This document shows positions 1 to 10,418 of a stretch of 64,000 bases of DNA, one piece after another. The stretch is from Sthenelais limicola. Lineage: Eukaryota; Annelida; Polychaeta; Phyllodocida; Sigalionidae. The stretch covers positions 36,462,873 through 36,526,872 of the forward strand of contig OW804102.1 of NCBI GenBank assembly GCA_942159475.1. Direction: 5' to 3'. Every line of letters begins with the position of its first letter. The stretch's first letter is position 1. The notes under the pieces were generated by a model. It saw nothing but the letters and a program-made list of their open reading frames with translations. It did not search any database and was not told the DNA's origin. Position numbers and translations under genes: made by a program.

Positions 1-14
1 ATGCAATAATCATA

Positions 15-251
15 TGGGCCAAATCTTCAGAAAATGTACAATTGGCAGCTGTACACATTTAGTAAACTCTACAAAATTAGGCTGCAATTTGGTCAATACT
101 AGTTAAATTCATGTATATTTGGCATTGCATTGACGCTAGCAATCTGGTTAGTTAGGTTGAACTGTATTTTGAACTGTATTTTCGTCTGAAATTTGGGTTA
201 TTTGAGACGATTGGCGAAGTTGAATTGTACATTTTCTGAAAATCTGACCCA
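15..251 (+). mobile_element. MITE family A, complete copy (reference description)
   Basis: Non-autonomous DNA element of 237 bp with no coding capacity. It opens with a variant of TGGGTCAGATTTTCAGAAAA and closes with the inverted form ending in CTGACCCA; each TIR is about 29 bp and runs on to GTACAATT. The interior is AT-rich and unique to the family. Flanks are TA on both sides (13-14 and 252-253), read as a 2-bp TSD. Three subfamilies occur in the window: A1 (interior with TTGGTCAATACTAGG, like this copy), A2 (GATGAATACCGGGTATATC) and A3 (GATAAATACTAGGTATATC, with a divergent end TCACCCA or TTGACCCA). Orientation + is defined as in this copy. Family recognition is secure; the superfamily is not known to me. 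Confidence 0.9.
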
Positions 252-410
252 TATAGAGGGGTTGGAACAAGCCAATGCACACCTGTCATTACCAGAAGTT
301 GATTGGGGAAAGGTAGACTTGAGATGAAGACTGCTGTCAAACATAGGGCCCTCATGCCACTCTGGGAGAACACAGGATAAGTCTAATATAAGAGAGACTG
401 CTCTAGCCTA

Positions 411-762
411 AAAGGGGAGTTGCATGTGCCACTGCGCATGTCTGTTATGTACAGTGCATCATGGGATGGATTCTGTTAAAGTCTGACATACAAATATTTG
501 GCAACATTTTTATCGAAAATTGCAAGAATGTTTTCACCAATATCAGAGTTTGTATCAATTATCTTTGAAAACCAAATGCATGATGGGAAAGACGGGGACA
601 TCTGTTATGGAAACATGTAAAATGCTTGGATATTGATATTAAAGCATTGATAAATAGTCCATGCGGAAGATGGCATGTTTTCTATAAATACTTTACCATT
701 AGTCCCATGCATAATTCCATGCGACTCAAGGTTCAAAATGGCGGCTATGCAAATCCCCTATT
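411..762 (+). mobile_element. MITE family B, complete copy (reference description)
   Basis: About 355-bp element with inverted ends of the form AATAGGGGATTTGCATG and CATGCAAATCCCCTATT. Next to the ends are GTGCCACTGCGCATGTC on one side and CCATGCGAATC with AAAATGGCGGC on the other. A recurring interior block (CCCATCATGCATTTGG, TTTTCGATAAAAATGTTGC) is shared by all copies. The left end here is degraded (AAAAGGGGAGTTGCATG). No coding capacity. No clear TSD could be read. Confidence 0.8.
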
Positions 763-835
763 GTATAATGCCAGTTACAAGAAGGGAGGTGGAACTGGAA
801 GGGAAAAGGGTGAGGCCCAAAACAAAAATACTCTA

Positions 836-931
836 CAGTCTACACTCAATCCCTAATGGGATTTTAATGGGATTTTTCGTTGGAAATTTCCCTTAGTTTG
901 AAGGAATCTCATAGGCTCTGAGCCTGGACTG
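836..931 (-). mobile_element. Family C internal-deletion copy
   Basis: Short element from CAGTCTAC to GCCTGGACTG that keeps family C ends and the block with AGTTTGAAGGAATCTC, but has lost most of the interior. The 4-bp TSD expected for this family is not visible (TCTA versus TTGA). Confidence 0.5.
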
Positions 932-1257
932 TTGAGTGAAAGAAAATAATACGCCTTCATCTATACCCATGACAGTAGGCTATAATGGACGCGACAAGGG
1001 TGAGGCAGGTCTAATTCCTGACTTATATTTTGACACATCCGTCTGCGCATGTATAGACAGGGATTATGGGATTTCCGGCAGCATGATCTCTTCCTTCCAC
1101 GTGATAACCCTTGAGAGGAAGACACAAAAATCATTTATTTGTTTAGAGTTAATGTTGGGGCGGGACCTTGGAGTTTTTAGGAAGTGCTTGAGAGGGCTGA
1201 CGGAGCGGATGGAACTAAGGAGGTTAAAGCGGGGTTACACCAATCGATTTTTGTCTT

Positions 1258-1462
1258 AAGCCGTGGACACACACGGCCGATTTGGCTCCCGATTGCCCCC
1301 CGATTTTGGTCTCCCGATAAATCCTATGATTTCATTTCAAGTGCTGGTTCATGTTTTTGAAATAACATCAACCAGGATTGAAAATGAAATCCTAGGGTTC
1401 ATCGAGAGACCAAAATCGGGGGAAATCGGGAGCCAAATCAGCTGTGTGTGGGCAGGGTCTTA
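1258..1462. mobile_element. Foldback MITE family D, copy 1 (reference description)
   Basis: About 200-bp near-complete palindrome. The left arm contains GCCGATTT, CTCCCGATTGCC and CCCGATTTTGGTCTCCCGAT; the right arm carries the complements and ends GCTGTGTGTGGGCAGGGTCT. The short loop has CATGTTTTTGAAATAACATC. The whole transcript could fold into one hairpin. The left tip (AAGCCGTGGACACAC) differs from the right tip (GTGTGTGGGCAGGG). It lies directly against a family C element, and CTTA is shared at the junction. Confidence 0.8.
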
Positions 1463-1649
1463 CAGTCTAGTCTCAGAGTTGAAAGAGTCCCTCCAAACTC
1501 AGGGAAAGGCCCTCGCTCCAAACTGCCAAATTTCTTTATAATCCCATTAGGATGCCCTACTCCATGGCCAGGAAAGCCTTTAACGCAGTAGGTGTCCAAT
1601 CACTGGCATACCATTCTTATCTGATCCGAGAGGCTGTGAGCCTAGACTG
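1463..1649 (+). mobile_element. MITE family C, copy with CTTA TSD
   Basis: Begins CAGTCTAGTCTCAGAG and ends GAGCCTAGACTG. Interior landmarks of the family are GAGAGTCCCTCCAAACT, two or three ATAATCCCATTAGG-like blocks, GCGCAGTAGGTGTCCAATC and CATTCTTATCTGATC. Flanks are CTTA on both sides (1459-1462 and 1650-1653), a 4-bp TSD. No coding capacity. Confidence 0.8.
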
Positions 1650-2250
1650 CTTAATTTTGACCATCATTTATAATGGTTGAATGTTTATGAATCTTTGGTA
1701 TGTGATGCGTTGAGAACGTTTCAGTTTAGTTTAGTTTAGTTTAAGACATACTCATTCAGCAAACGCATGGTGTACGTTGGTTGCTGTTCTCATCTAATCA
1801 TGATCCAGATTAAATCGATCGAAATGTATAAAAGAGATTAAATAGATAGGATGAGTTTCCCAAATAAACAACAATCCCGAGATTGATTTTGTAGTTGGTT
1901 TATTGACGACATATACCTTACATGTTTCACTGTATAAAACAGAAATGAAAAAAAAATAAAGAAACAAAAGAAAGAGAAATGAAAAAATGATATCAAGTTA
2001 CAGTGTCTCTTCACCCTTCTCTTCTTAATACTCTGATACTGCAAGTAATAATATAATAATACAGATAGTAAGCTGTTAGGTTTTGATCAAATATATGTCT
2101 GAGTCACATACTCAGTTTCAGATGTGAATAAAGGCAATGTGATTTTCTTGGATGTGACTGGGACATGTGAATGGATATTGATAGAACGGGCATGCAACGT
2201 GGCGGTACATAATTGACTAACGAACGGAAGATACTTTGAATATCACTCTA

Positions 2251-2487
2251 AGGGTCAGATTTTCAGAAAATGTACAATTGGCAGCTCTACACATTTAGTA
2301 AATTCTGCTAATTTAGGCTGCAATTTGGTCAATACTAGGTAAATTCGAGTATATCTGGCATTGAATTGATTCTAGAAATCTGCTTGGTTAGGTTGAACTG
2401 TATTGTGAACTTTATTTTCGTCTGAAATTTGGGTTATTTGAGAAGATTGGCGAAGTTGAACTGTACATTTTCTGAAAATCTCCCCCA
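2251..2487 (+). mobile_element. MITE A1, complete copy
   Basis: Starts AGGGTCAGATTTTCAG (first base changed from T to A) and ends AAAATCTCCCCCA. Flanks are TA on both sides. Confidence 0.85.
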
Positions 2488-2489
2488 TA

Positions 2490-3223
2490 AATACTATTTT
2501 ATTGTGTATCCTAATAGTCTAATGATAACAATGCAATTCCTCATACAATACTGCACCTCGGGAGTATAATCTAGGCCAATACAAGCTTCTGATAGTATTT
2601 CTCTTTTTGGCGCCAAATAGCAGACGACTTTCGTCAGGTGTGACGTCACGGCCTTCGCTCGCGTGTCTTGACTGGGAATGGGCGAATGTTGCGACCGTAG
2701 CGCTCGCTGTCCTCACATAAAGCGAAACTCGCTCATTGACATTCATGGAAACTTATTTCACAGGAGCTGCTTGGGGTTGTATTCGAGTAATTGATATTTC
2801 TCTGCCATGCGATGGTCGGTGCGTTCGAGATTAGGTTTAGAATTGCATTAAAATCTCATTTACCGAGCAATGTAAACGATCTCATATTTTGTCATCAATC
2901 AGGGGAGAAATTGCAAAGCAGTTAATGCGGAAACCTACGGGGTATTGGCGATGTAAATTAGGCGTACACATCATATTTTCAAGAAAAAAAACCAAACTTC
3001 CCGCTCCCATGAATGAAATTAAATGGCATCGATTGAAGGAAGCACATTTTGTTAAATGGGGATATCAGAGTGAATACACATGCAGTTTTTATACCACATT
3101 GGGAGGTGATTGCAGGTATTTGTGGGAAGCCATCTTCGCTTTATCTGATTTTATCATAATATGATTGGAAGCCAGTGAACACGTGCTTTTGCCTATAGAT
3201 GTATTATTACATGCGCATTTCGC
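2490..3223. other. Unique stretch without recognisable gene
   Basis: No dispersed repeat recognised. Its first 250 bases are locally CpG-rich compared with the window. Open frames here (for example 2889-3164) are short and match no family I know. Confidence 0.4.
2606..2648. promoter_or_regulatory. Candidate regulatory cluster: E2F-like palindrome plus CRE
   Basis: The palindrome TTTGGCGCCAAA (2606-2617) has the form of an E2F site. It is followed by GCAGACGAC and then a consensus cAMP response element TGACGTCA (2641-2648). The same 12-base palindrome and GCAGACGAC recur near 35.7 kb. No adjacent gene is visible, so function is inference from motif identity only. Confidence 0.3.
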
Positions 3224-3650
3224 TTAAAGCTGCATTCCCAGCAATTATGACAAAGACAATTTTACCAAATTTGGTCAAATTATTACTTCTGAGCTTGAAT
3301 TCATTGGTCAAATGATTACTTCTGAGCTTGAATTCATCAATATTCAGCTGCTGCTATATCTTTATACAATGTGTATTATGACAAAGATAATTTTACCAAA
3401 TTTAATCAAATTATTACTTATTCATCAATATTTAGCTGCTCTTATATGTTTATACAAGAATTTAAACATCCACAGGTGAGCGATAATAAGGGAAGTCTTT
3501 ATAAGAAAGGATTTAGAAGCTCTGTCACAGAAACAACCAGACAGAATCCTCCAAAATTTCGGTCAAATGACTTTGGTTATGATAAGAATGGAAGAAATTC
3601 TAGAATAGTTTGTTTTTTTAACCATAGTAACTGAGAGTGCTGCTTTGAGT
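3224..3650 (+). mobile_element. Family I element, copy 1 (reference description)
   Basis: Begins TTAAAGCTGCATTCCCAG and ends CTGAGAGTGCTGCTTTGAG, i.e. TIRs of the form AGCTGCACTCTCAG beside TTAA. The interior carries a block ending ATCAATATTCAGCTGCTGCT that is partly duplicated here (3240-3345 and 3378-3455), then GTGAGCGATAATAAG and CAAAATTTCGGTCAAATGAC. Other copies add GAAGCCCCGCAGCAAAAAC. No reading frame of note. A second solo right end lies at 3792-3815. Confidence 0.65.
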
Positions 3651-4111
3651 AAATGGGATGCAATAACAATATTTTCTATATTTCACGTGTACTTGTACAA
3701 TACAAAAAAATCGAATTGGGTTTTCTCTTAGGCTTTTGATACTTGATGACGGTTCAAAACCCCAAAACACAGGTAGACCGACCTTAACTGAGAGTGCAAC
3801 TTTAAGAGTTGATTCCAGAGTAAGAGCCCTACGTCTAAGCTCGCTGGGTGCTGTACATAGCACAAAAAGCCTTATTATAAAGCACCATTATAAGCCTGGG
3901 CTAAAATATGAATGGCTGAACGAGGAAATGCCAAGCAAGAACATCATCAGACTAAAATATGAAACCTAAAATGATGACGCAGCAAAAGTCCTCATAGCTT
4001 TCCCGGAAGAGAAACAGATCTTTTCGCTTGAGGTAAAGGTTTGTGGCGGACCATTCATTTTTAGCCGCATTCGTTTAAGAAGAATTCCAGTCTTTGTAAA
4101 ATGAGCACTTA

Positions 4112-4143
4112 TTGGGTGTGTGTGGGTGTGTGTGGGTGTGTAG
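4112..4143 (+). repeat. GT-rich microsatellite
   Basis: About three 10-bp units of the form GGTGTGTGTG. Confidence 0.8.
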
Positions 4144-4223
4144 GGGGTGCAGGTGCAACTTCCACATTATCCTGATGTCCTTATATGAAAATGTCGCAAC
4201 CAGATTGATACCTAGATTGAATA

Positions 4224-4591
4224 CAGTCCAGGCCCGAACCCTCAGATCAGATAAGAATGGTATGTCAGGGATTGGACGCCTACTTCGCTATTCAGTTTCT
4301 TGACCTAGGACTAGGCGTTCAAATGAGATTATAATGTTATATTTTGGCAGTCTTAAATGAATTATAATGGCACTTGAGGTGAGAGGCTATCCCTCCGTTT
4401 GAAGGGACTCTCTCATCTTTGGGCCTAGAGCCTTAAAACCGCAAAGGGCCATTATACTTCCATTAAGACCGCAAAATGTCTTTGTATTCCCATTAGGACA
4501 CCAATCCTAGGCCAGCAATCCTATTCGCGCAGTAGGTGTCCAATCACTGACATATCATTCTTATCTGATCAGAGGGTTTGAGCCTAGACTG
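4224..4591. mobile_element. Head-to-head dimer of family C
   Basis: A minus-oriented C copy (4224 to about 4433, starting CAGTCCAGGCCC) is followed at once by a plus-oriented C segment (about 4434-4591, ending GAGCCTAGACTG). The outer ~150 bases of each side are inverted repeats of one another (compare CTCAGATCAGATAAGAATGG with CATTCTTATCTGATCAGAG). No matching TSD was seen outside the pair. Confidence 0.75.
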
Positions 4592-4884
4592 TGATCATGA
4601 TATCTAAACAGAAACACGCTCACACTTTTTTGTGTTATCATTGTGTCCTGAGTTAGTAAGGCGATGTGAGTATAATATCAATACAACTTTGCATTATCAA
4701 ATCTCTACTATTTGACGATAATAACTAAATTTAACTTTAGGCAATTTTACATTAATTAGAATGAATTTACTAAGATAATAACAATGGTGAATGAGAGATG
4801 ATGAAATGAAGTCTCCTGACTTGTTGATGTTTACACGATTGTAACATTTGTCAATTTCGGTCATTTTTTTTGGGTATTATGATA

Positions 4885-5110
4885 ACAAACCAGTGACCAT
4901 TTTGTTTATTTTGTTTATTTAGTATTTTTATACAGCACATCTTCTGTAATAACGACAGTTGAGTTATCAACAAACAAGTACACTGTACAATGACGTTCTA
5001 ATAATCAATTGAAGACATTAACATTGAGATATGGGCTCACAGATGGTAATTCAATACATAATAACCATGGTCTTCCGCCCACCGCTGTGTCTATCTAGAC
5101 CTAACACTAC
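4885..5110. repeat. Dispersed repeat family O, copy 1
   Basis: Shares with 52160-52340 the block TTTATTTAGTATTTTTATACAGC and, about 130 bases later, ATGGGCTCAC, AATAACCATGGTCTTCCGCCCA and GCTGTGTCTA. This looks like a retroelement-derived 3' region read in reverse, but no coding part remains. Confidence 0.5.
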
Positions 5111-5197
5111 TGAACAAAGTCCAAAGTAAGACCAAAGGTCCAGATCAGAAACAAAATTAAATGAAATTAACTTAGAAATTATTTGTGTGGTAAATCT

Positions 5198-5340
5198 AGT
5201 GGCAGCGTGAAGGTACAGCATGCTCTTACTTTGTGTATGGGGTATTTTGTGGCAGCGTGAAAGTAGAGCCTGCACTTTGTTTGTATTAGGGAAGTTGGTC
5301 TGTGGATATAGCGGCAGCATGAAGGTACAGCATGCCCTTT
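5198..5340 (+). repeat. Short tandem repeat, three units
   Basis: GTGGCAGCGTGAAGGTACAG recurs with changes at about 5199, 5249 and 5310, giving an irregular 50-60 bp period. Confidence 0.6.
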
Positions 5341-5369
5341 TAAATTACCATGACAACTTTTATGGCATA

Positions 5370-5713
5370 TGGGATGTGTTACAGAAAAATCATATGTCAC
5401 AAAATTGATATTATTCAAACTTTCGTCGTATTCATGAATACTTGTACTTAAATTTCAAGACAGAGTATTAAATATATGCTTGTATTGCGTTTCTAAGGTC
5501 ATTCTCTGGCGTGCACTTAGCTGCTTTACTAGGAATTGTTCACCCAGAAATATTGCAAAGTTTTTTTTCAAACAGAAAATATAGAAATACTTTTTAGATC
5601 GCCTATAGGGTTAAGATCATTGGAATCCTCTTCATCTCATCTATCTATATAATGAAAGGTATCTCAAAATCCACTTTTGGGCGTCTTATCACTCATTTCT
5701 GTGACACATCACA
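5370..5713 (+). mobile_element. MITE family G, complete copy
   Basis: Ends are TGGGATGTGTTACAG and GTGACACATCACA, with TA on both sides (5368-5369, 5714-5715). Interior blocks shared by the family are GATATTTTTCAAAGTG, TCTAAGGTCATTCTCTGG, CTTTACTAGGAATT, GAAATATTGCAAA and TATCTCAAAATCCA. At 344 bp it is shorter than the ~410-bp norm. Confidence 0.8.
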
Positions 5714-5715
5714 TA

Positions 5716-6172
5716 GGCTTTGTGGAAAACATGAACGCACCCTCAAACGGTACTCTAATACCTGAACAAGTATGCAATAATGCACAAGGAGATTTTTGTG
5801 AAATAAAGAAACCGTTGGTTCCATTGAATAATAAAGATCATAATCAATATTTTAAATAATAATGATAATAATACTAATAAAATAATGCACCAGCAAGCAT
5901 GTACTATAGGGTCATGTATGCCTGGAAAATGAGCCAGGGGCTGACTGAATATAATCAGATAGTCATGTTTATCTAATATCATGGTTACATGTTTATTCGT
6001 CCCAATTGCATGTTAAACCTAATCTATATCTCATTGACAATTAATTATGTTGCTTTCTTTTTTCTGTCTACCAAATCACCCTTTGTTTTACCAATACCTT
6101 GATACTACCAACATTTCACGCAAAGCAATCTGAGTGGCAAGTGTATATCTCAACTCGATTCTAGAATGTCTT
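5716..6172. other. Unique AT-rich stretch
   Basis: Contains TAATAATAATAC-type simple sequence near 5856-5885 and no recognisable gene or dispersed repeat. Confidence 0.4.
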
Positions 6173-6281
6173 TAGGGCCTGGTCCACTAAGCCGATTTTC
6201 ATGCGATTCTCATGCGATCCTCACACAATTTAGTGCAAAAGACTCCTCTGCGGCGCAAAATCGCCTTGGTGGACTATAGGC
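6173..6281. mobile_element. Foldback MITE family E, copy 1 (reference description)
   Basis: About 110-bp hairpin element with ends AGGGCCTGGTCCACTAAGCC and GGTGGACTATAGGCCT. The arms contain GATTCTCATGCGAT and the centre has GACTCCTCTGCGGCGCAAAA. Flanks are TTT on both sides, consistent with a 3-bp TSD. The TSD and GGCC-type ends fit a PIF/Harbinger (Tourist-like) MITE, which is inference. Confidence 0.7.
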
Positions 6282-6517
6282 CTTTTATGCATAAGACTTT
6301 ACTTTTCTCCTCTAAAACTCACCTCTACTGTGTATTTTGTGTAATATATATCGATTCATACCCGTAATATATTTCTTTTTCTCATGCAAAGCACAACTGC
6401 GGACAGAGGCAAAACCCCGAAATGGGGATCTGTAAATCCAAGTTTGAATAAAATCTTTTAAACAAAAATGTTGTTTTGAAGCCACTAAAGACACAAAGTC
6501 TGAGCATCCCTCTCCAC

Positions 6518-6546
6518 TCCCTCCCCCCCCCCCCCCCCCCGCCCCC
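6518..6546 (+). repeat. Poly-C tract
   Basis: A run of 18 or more C residues within a C-rich segment. It creates the glycine-rich open frame on the minus strand, which is not a gene. Confidence 0.9.
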
Positions 6547-7082
6547 ACGTCCGCACCGACCAGTACAAGTGCTTTCCATCTGAATGGTTTCAAGAGTCTG
6601 TTTTTACATTCACCCTATGCAGATGGTTTCCATTCCGTTTTCGGGCTAACGACTCCGAGTTTCCGCAACAGAAAAACCTTCTTAAATGAACCCTGATACA
6701 TTTGAGATACGTTTAAATTGGCCATGCACTTCGAAAACAGATGTTGACGAAATTCGCTCACTAATCACGATATTGAACAGATTATTTACAGAATGTTTAA
6801 ATACAACTAGAACTGGGCGTACCGAGTGGAAATTGCTGGGAGTTTTCTTTAGTTTTTTTTTGTAGTCATCGCCCAAATATATTGGTGTTTCCTAGGTAAA
6901 TCTGGAAGCATTGATATGTACCTTCCCCTCCGCTTCACACCTCCTGAGTTTCTGATTTGCATTAGGCCAAGCATAACCAAGCAATTGCACAACGCCTATA
7001 TATCAAATATGATACTAATAAATTATATATTATACATAGTACTGCTTATATTGCCTAGGATATGATTTACAGTGTTGATATA

Positions 7083-7319
7083 TGGGTGAGATTTTCAGAA
7101 AATGTACAATTCAAATTCGCCAATCTTCTCAAATAACCCAAATTTCAGACAAAAAGAAAGTTCAAAATACAGTTCAACCTAACCAAACAGATGGCTAGAA
7201 TCAATGCAATGTCGAATATTCTCGAATTCACCTAGTATTAACTAAATTGCAGCCTAACTTTGCAGAATTTACTAAATGTGTACAGCTGCTAATTGTACAT
7301 TTTCTGAAAATCTGACCCA
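7083..7319 (-). mobile_element. MITE A1, complete copy adjoining a second copy
   Basis: From TGGGTGAGATTTTCAG to CTGACCCA, flanked by TA on both sides. The right-hand TA (7320-7321) is also the left flank of the next copy. Confidence 0.85.
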
Positions 7320-7321
7320 TA

Positions 7322-7926
7322 TGGGTCAGGGCCTCAGAGAATGTACAATCGGCAGCTTTTATAATTTAGTAAATTCTGTTAAAAAACGCTGAAAAATGAG
7401 AAATACTAGCTAGCTATATCTGAGTATAATTGGTACACTGTATTACTGACCGACGGTCATTTGGGCTCAATGCGACTGCCAATGGCTGGCAGCAGAGGTG
7501 CCAGTCACTGACCGTTGGTCCGTGCTGGTCCACGGTCAGCTGACCATCGCCCAATCCCTGATGGACGGTCCTGACCGTGGCAGCCACGGTCGCGTCGGCA
7601 GCGCCACTTTGCGCCGACGGCGGATTTTTTTTGAACTAAAATCGGTAGCGCCACTGGTGGATTTTTTCAATATATTGCGTTGATGAAAACATGGGTTCAG
7701 TTAGGTTGTTCACCTCGGGATTATACACCAAACAGTGCACCAGCAAACCCGAAATGGAGGTTGTTTATCTCGTTAGTCTCTGCCTGAGGTTGTTAATGTT
7801 ATATAGCCCCAGGACGGTTCAAGGCAGTGAAATAAAGTGTATATTGAAACTTATTTTCGTCTTAAATTTGGATTATTTTGGACGATAAGTGAAGGTGGAT
7901 TGTACATTTATTAACGCCCTGTCCCA
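7322..7926 (+). mobile_element. MITE A, copy split by a GC-rich insert
   Basis: The left part (7322 to about 7445, TGGGTCAGGGCCTCAG onward) and right part (about 7825-7926, ending CCTGTCCCA) are the two halves of one A element. About 375 bp of unrelated sequence separates them. Confidence 0.7.
7448..7820. other. GC-rich insert inside MITE A
   Basis: Locally GC- and CpG-rich, with several small perfect palindromes, for example GACCGTGGC-A-GCCACGGTC near 7570, and repeated GACCGN motifs (CTGACCGACGGTCA, CTGACCGTTGGTCC). It also has two similar tails ending GGATTTTTTT near 7621 and 7661. No TIR or TSD was established, and the open frames (61 and 65 codons) have no recognisable product. Confidence 0.5.
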
Positions 7927-7929
7927 ATG

Positions 7930-8928
7930 TGTATATGGAAGAGCTTGGGTAAATATGATTGGTTAAACAATGTGATGTGAAAAGCTTTCTGTTTCATTTC
8001 GCATTTGTGGGGTCGATATGCCCGCCTCCATTGACGTTACAACCACAGACGACCGGTAGCACTCGTGTCCCAACAAATGGCAAAAGTGCCCAAGATACCC
8101 GTTGATACGCGAATTCAAAATAAGCCCAAGGGGACTGTAACCTAGTGCAAAGAGATCTCAACCAATTTGATGAATAAACACAGGAATAGAAAATATAAGC
8201 AAAATGGTATAATAAGCTAACCCGTAGATTTCACACATGGGAAACATTTCATTTCGAGAATCAAAATGTTAATATAATAGTTTAAATCCCACTTCAAAAT
8301 ACAACCAAATGTAATTCTTTTGTCGACAAAATCTTTGCATTTATATGATCAATACTTCTTTCGCTTTATCCGCACAGACATTATGATAATTATAATATGA
8401 CACTGGTATTATAGATACATATATTGCAAGTATCACTTAGAAATAGTTTCGATTCTTAGCATTTTCTGAGAACAGTATATATGACTATATGTTGGTCATG
8501 TGCAATAGTTTTGCTGAATAAAATTATCATGCCTCAAGAAAAGCTTTTTCAGTTTATAAATTTAGCTCAAAGTTATGTCTAGATCAATATTGATATTTAT
8601 TACATACGTACATGATTTCCAGTGCGTGATTCGGGGGTGCCATTAGAAATCGCGTATTACATACGTATGTGATTCGGGTTGTCATGGAAGCACGTGACCC
8701 AAATAACGTAACATCATTGGTTCATGACGTTGCGCTTCTTATCATCTGTTTCAGTTCCATAATACAGGAGTAGGACAAGAAACACTATTAATTGGCCTAG
8801 CCTTATAGAGGTGCCTATTTGCTTCTGAGGATGGGTTGGGATTGGTCTGCAGGGGTTGTGTAAACAAGGGAAAATTTAACACCTCGCCCCCTCTTACCCC
8901 CCGGTCAATCCTCAAGAGGGAAGTTATA
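7930..8928. other. Mostly unique stretch
   Basis: No gene recognised. A ~58-bp imperfect local duplication occurs at about 8597-8700: ATTACATACGTA followed by GTGATTCGGG appears twice. Confidence 0.4.
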
Positions 8929-8930
8929 TA

Positions 8931-9167
8931 TGGGTCAAATTTTCAGAAAATGTACAATAGGCACTTCTACACATTTAGGAAATTTTGCTAAATTAGGCTG
9001 AAAAATGATGAGTACCGGGTATATCTGGGCATATTTGGTATTGTGTTGATTTAAAGTATCTGTTTTGCTATGTTAAATTGCTTTCTGAAGCTCATTTCGG
9101 TCTTTAATGTGAGTTATTTGAGAGGATTGGTGGAATTGAATTGTACATTTTCTAAAAATCTGGCCCA
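8931..9167 (+). mobile_element. MITE A2, complete copy
   Basis: TGGGTCAAATTTTCAG to TGGCCCA. Flanks TA (left) and CA (right) do not match, presumably through mutation. Confidence 0.85.
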
Positions 9168-9261
9168 CATACAGGGCCCTCACCCCTTGACTGACTTTTG
9201 GTTTTACCCTCAGATTATGGCAAACCCAAGTTTTTCAACAGAAGTTCTGTGGAGCCCGCTG

Positions 9262-9345
9262 CAGTCTAGGCTCAGAGCCTATCATCAGATCCCTTCAAAC
9301 TAAGGGACATTGACTGAAAATTCCATTAAAATGCCATTCGGACGG
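9262..9345 (+). mobile_element. Family C, truncated left end
   Basis: Starts CAGTCTAGGCTCAGAG and keeps CCCTTCAAACTAAGGGAC and ATTCCATTAAAATGCC, then loses similarity. Confidence 0.55.
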
Positions 9346-9500
9346 GATCCTTACTAATGGTTTTCCTTCCTTAGCTATGTATCCTTGATAAAGAGCTGGT
9401 AAGGAACTTTTAGGGGATTTGATATACAGATATGAATGTTAATATCTTTCCTACAGTAGAGGTTTCCTACATAAGGAAGGAAATATATCTGAGCCAGGTA
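9346..9500. mobile_element. Family J fragment
   Basis: Shares GGTTTTCCTTCCTTAGCTA and GAGCTGGTAAGGAAC with the J copy at 45576-45777. Terminal sequences are missing. Confidence 0.45.
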
Positions 9501-9524
9501 CAGTCCATGCAGCTTCCCCTCAAT

Positions 9525-9955
9525 CCTTTCAGCGCCCCCCCCCACTTTTACCCCCACCCACCCCTCTGCCCCCTCAGCCCGCCCCTCTCAGTCCCATCAA
9601 CACCCTCAGCTTCCTCTCAGCCCCCAGTCCATTTCAGGCCCTTTGAGCCCTTTCTGCCCTCCGCCCCCTCAGCCCTATCATCAGTTTTCCTCAGCCCCCT
9701 TACTCCCATCAACCCCTCAGCCTCCTCAGCCCCACCCAGCCCCAGCCCCTCTCAGCCTCGTCAGTCCCCTCCAAGACCCCTCAGTCCCTCTCAGCTCCCC
9801 TCAGTCCCAACCCCCTCAGCCCCACCCAGCCCCCAGCCCCTGTCAGCCCCGTCAGTCCCCTCCAAAACTCCTCAGTCACTCTCAGCCCCCTCATACTCAG
9901 TCCCAACCCCCTGCGCCCCCCCTCTCAACCTGCCCGCCCCCCCTCCCCACCCCTC
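9525..9955 (+). repeat. C-rich minisatellite
   Basis: Irregular repeats built on CCCCTCAGCCCC, CCTCAGTCCC and CCACCCAGCCCC. All reading frames of this strand stay open and give serine/proline/glutamine-rich strings (192 and 116 codons). That is a product of base composition, not a protein gene. Confidence 0.85.
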
Positions 9956-10329
9956 ACAGGAAATCTCTCGGCCCATGGCAGAAAGTGAAGTGATGAAATA
10001 TAACAAATAGGGATAAACTATTCTCAGGTTCTCAGCTATAAGTGCGCACACACATATAGATTATTCAGACAATCATTAATTGTATTCGTAATAACATCTT
10101 GCAGAAAAACCTTAATGTACCCAATGGGACATCTTTTGACATCTCAATTTACCAGCCTACGTGTTGTGCATTATCATACGAGGAGGGATCACGACTACAC
10201 CAATGTCTCTTTAGCGAGGATTGCAATCACTCTCTCTTTCCATGAAGCTGCACTCCCAGTTAACTTGATATATCTCGCACATAGCCTCTCAATGTAGAAA
10301 TATCATAATCATCAAATATGTACAGCTGT

Positions 10330-10418
10330 ATACCCTAAAAAGAACTAGGGTCAGGTGAAAAACCCCTAAAAGGGGACTCTGTTATACCTAGTATCAATAA
10401 AATCTTTAAAAAAACATC
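10330..10418 (+). mobile_element. Possible retroelement 3' tail
   Basis: Ends in a tract CAATAAAATCTTTAAAAAAAC, almost identical to 36550-36570 and similar to 15246-15266. Recurrent AATAAAATCTT plus an A-run in otherwise unlike surroundings suggests 3' ends of a 5'-truncated retroposon. No TSD was established. Confidence 0.3.

Noticed and set aside
2889..3164. Possible exon of 91 codons
   Set aside because: No recognisable motif, no convincing splice sites and low-complexity AT-rich ends.
9432..10010. 192- and 116-codon serine/proline-rich open frames
   Set aside because: They follow a C-rich minisatellite in several frames at once, with no start context, no splice signals and no domain.
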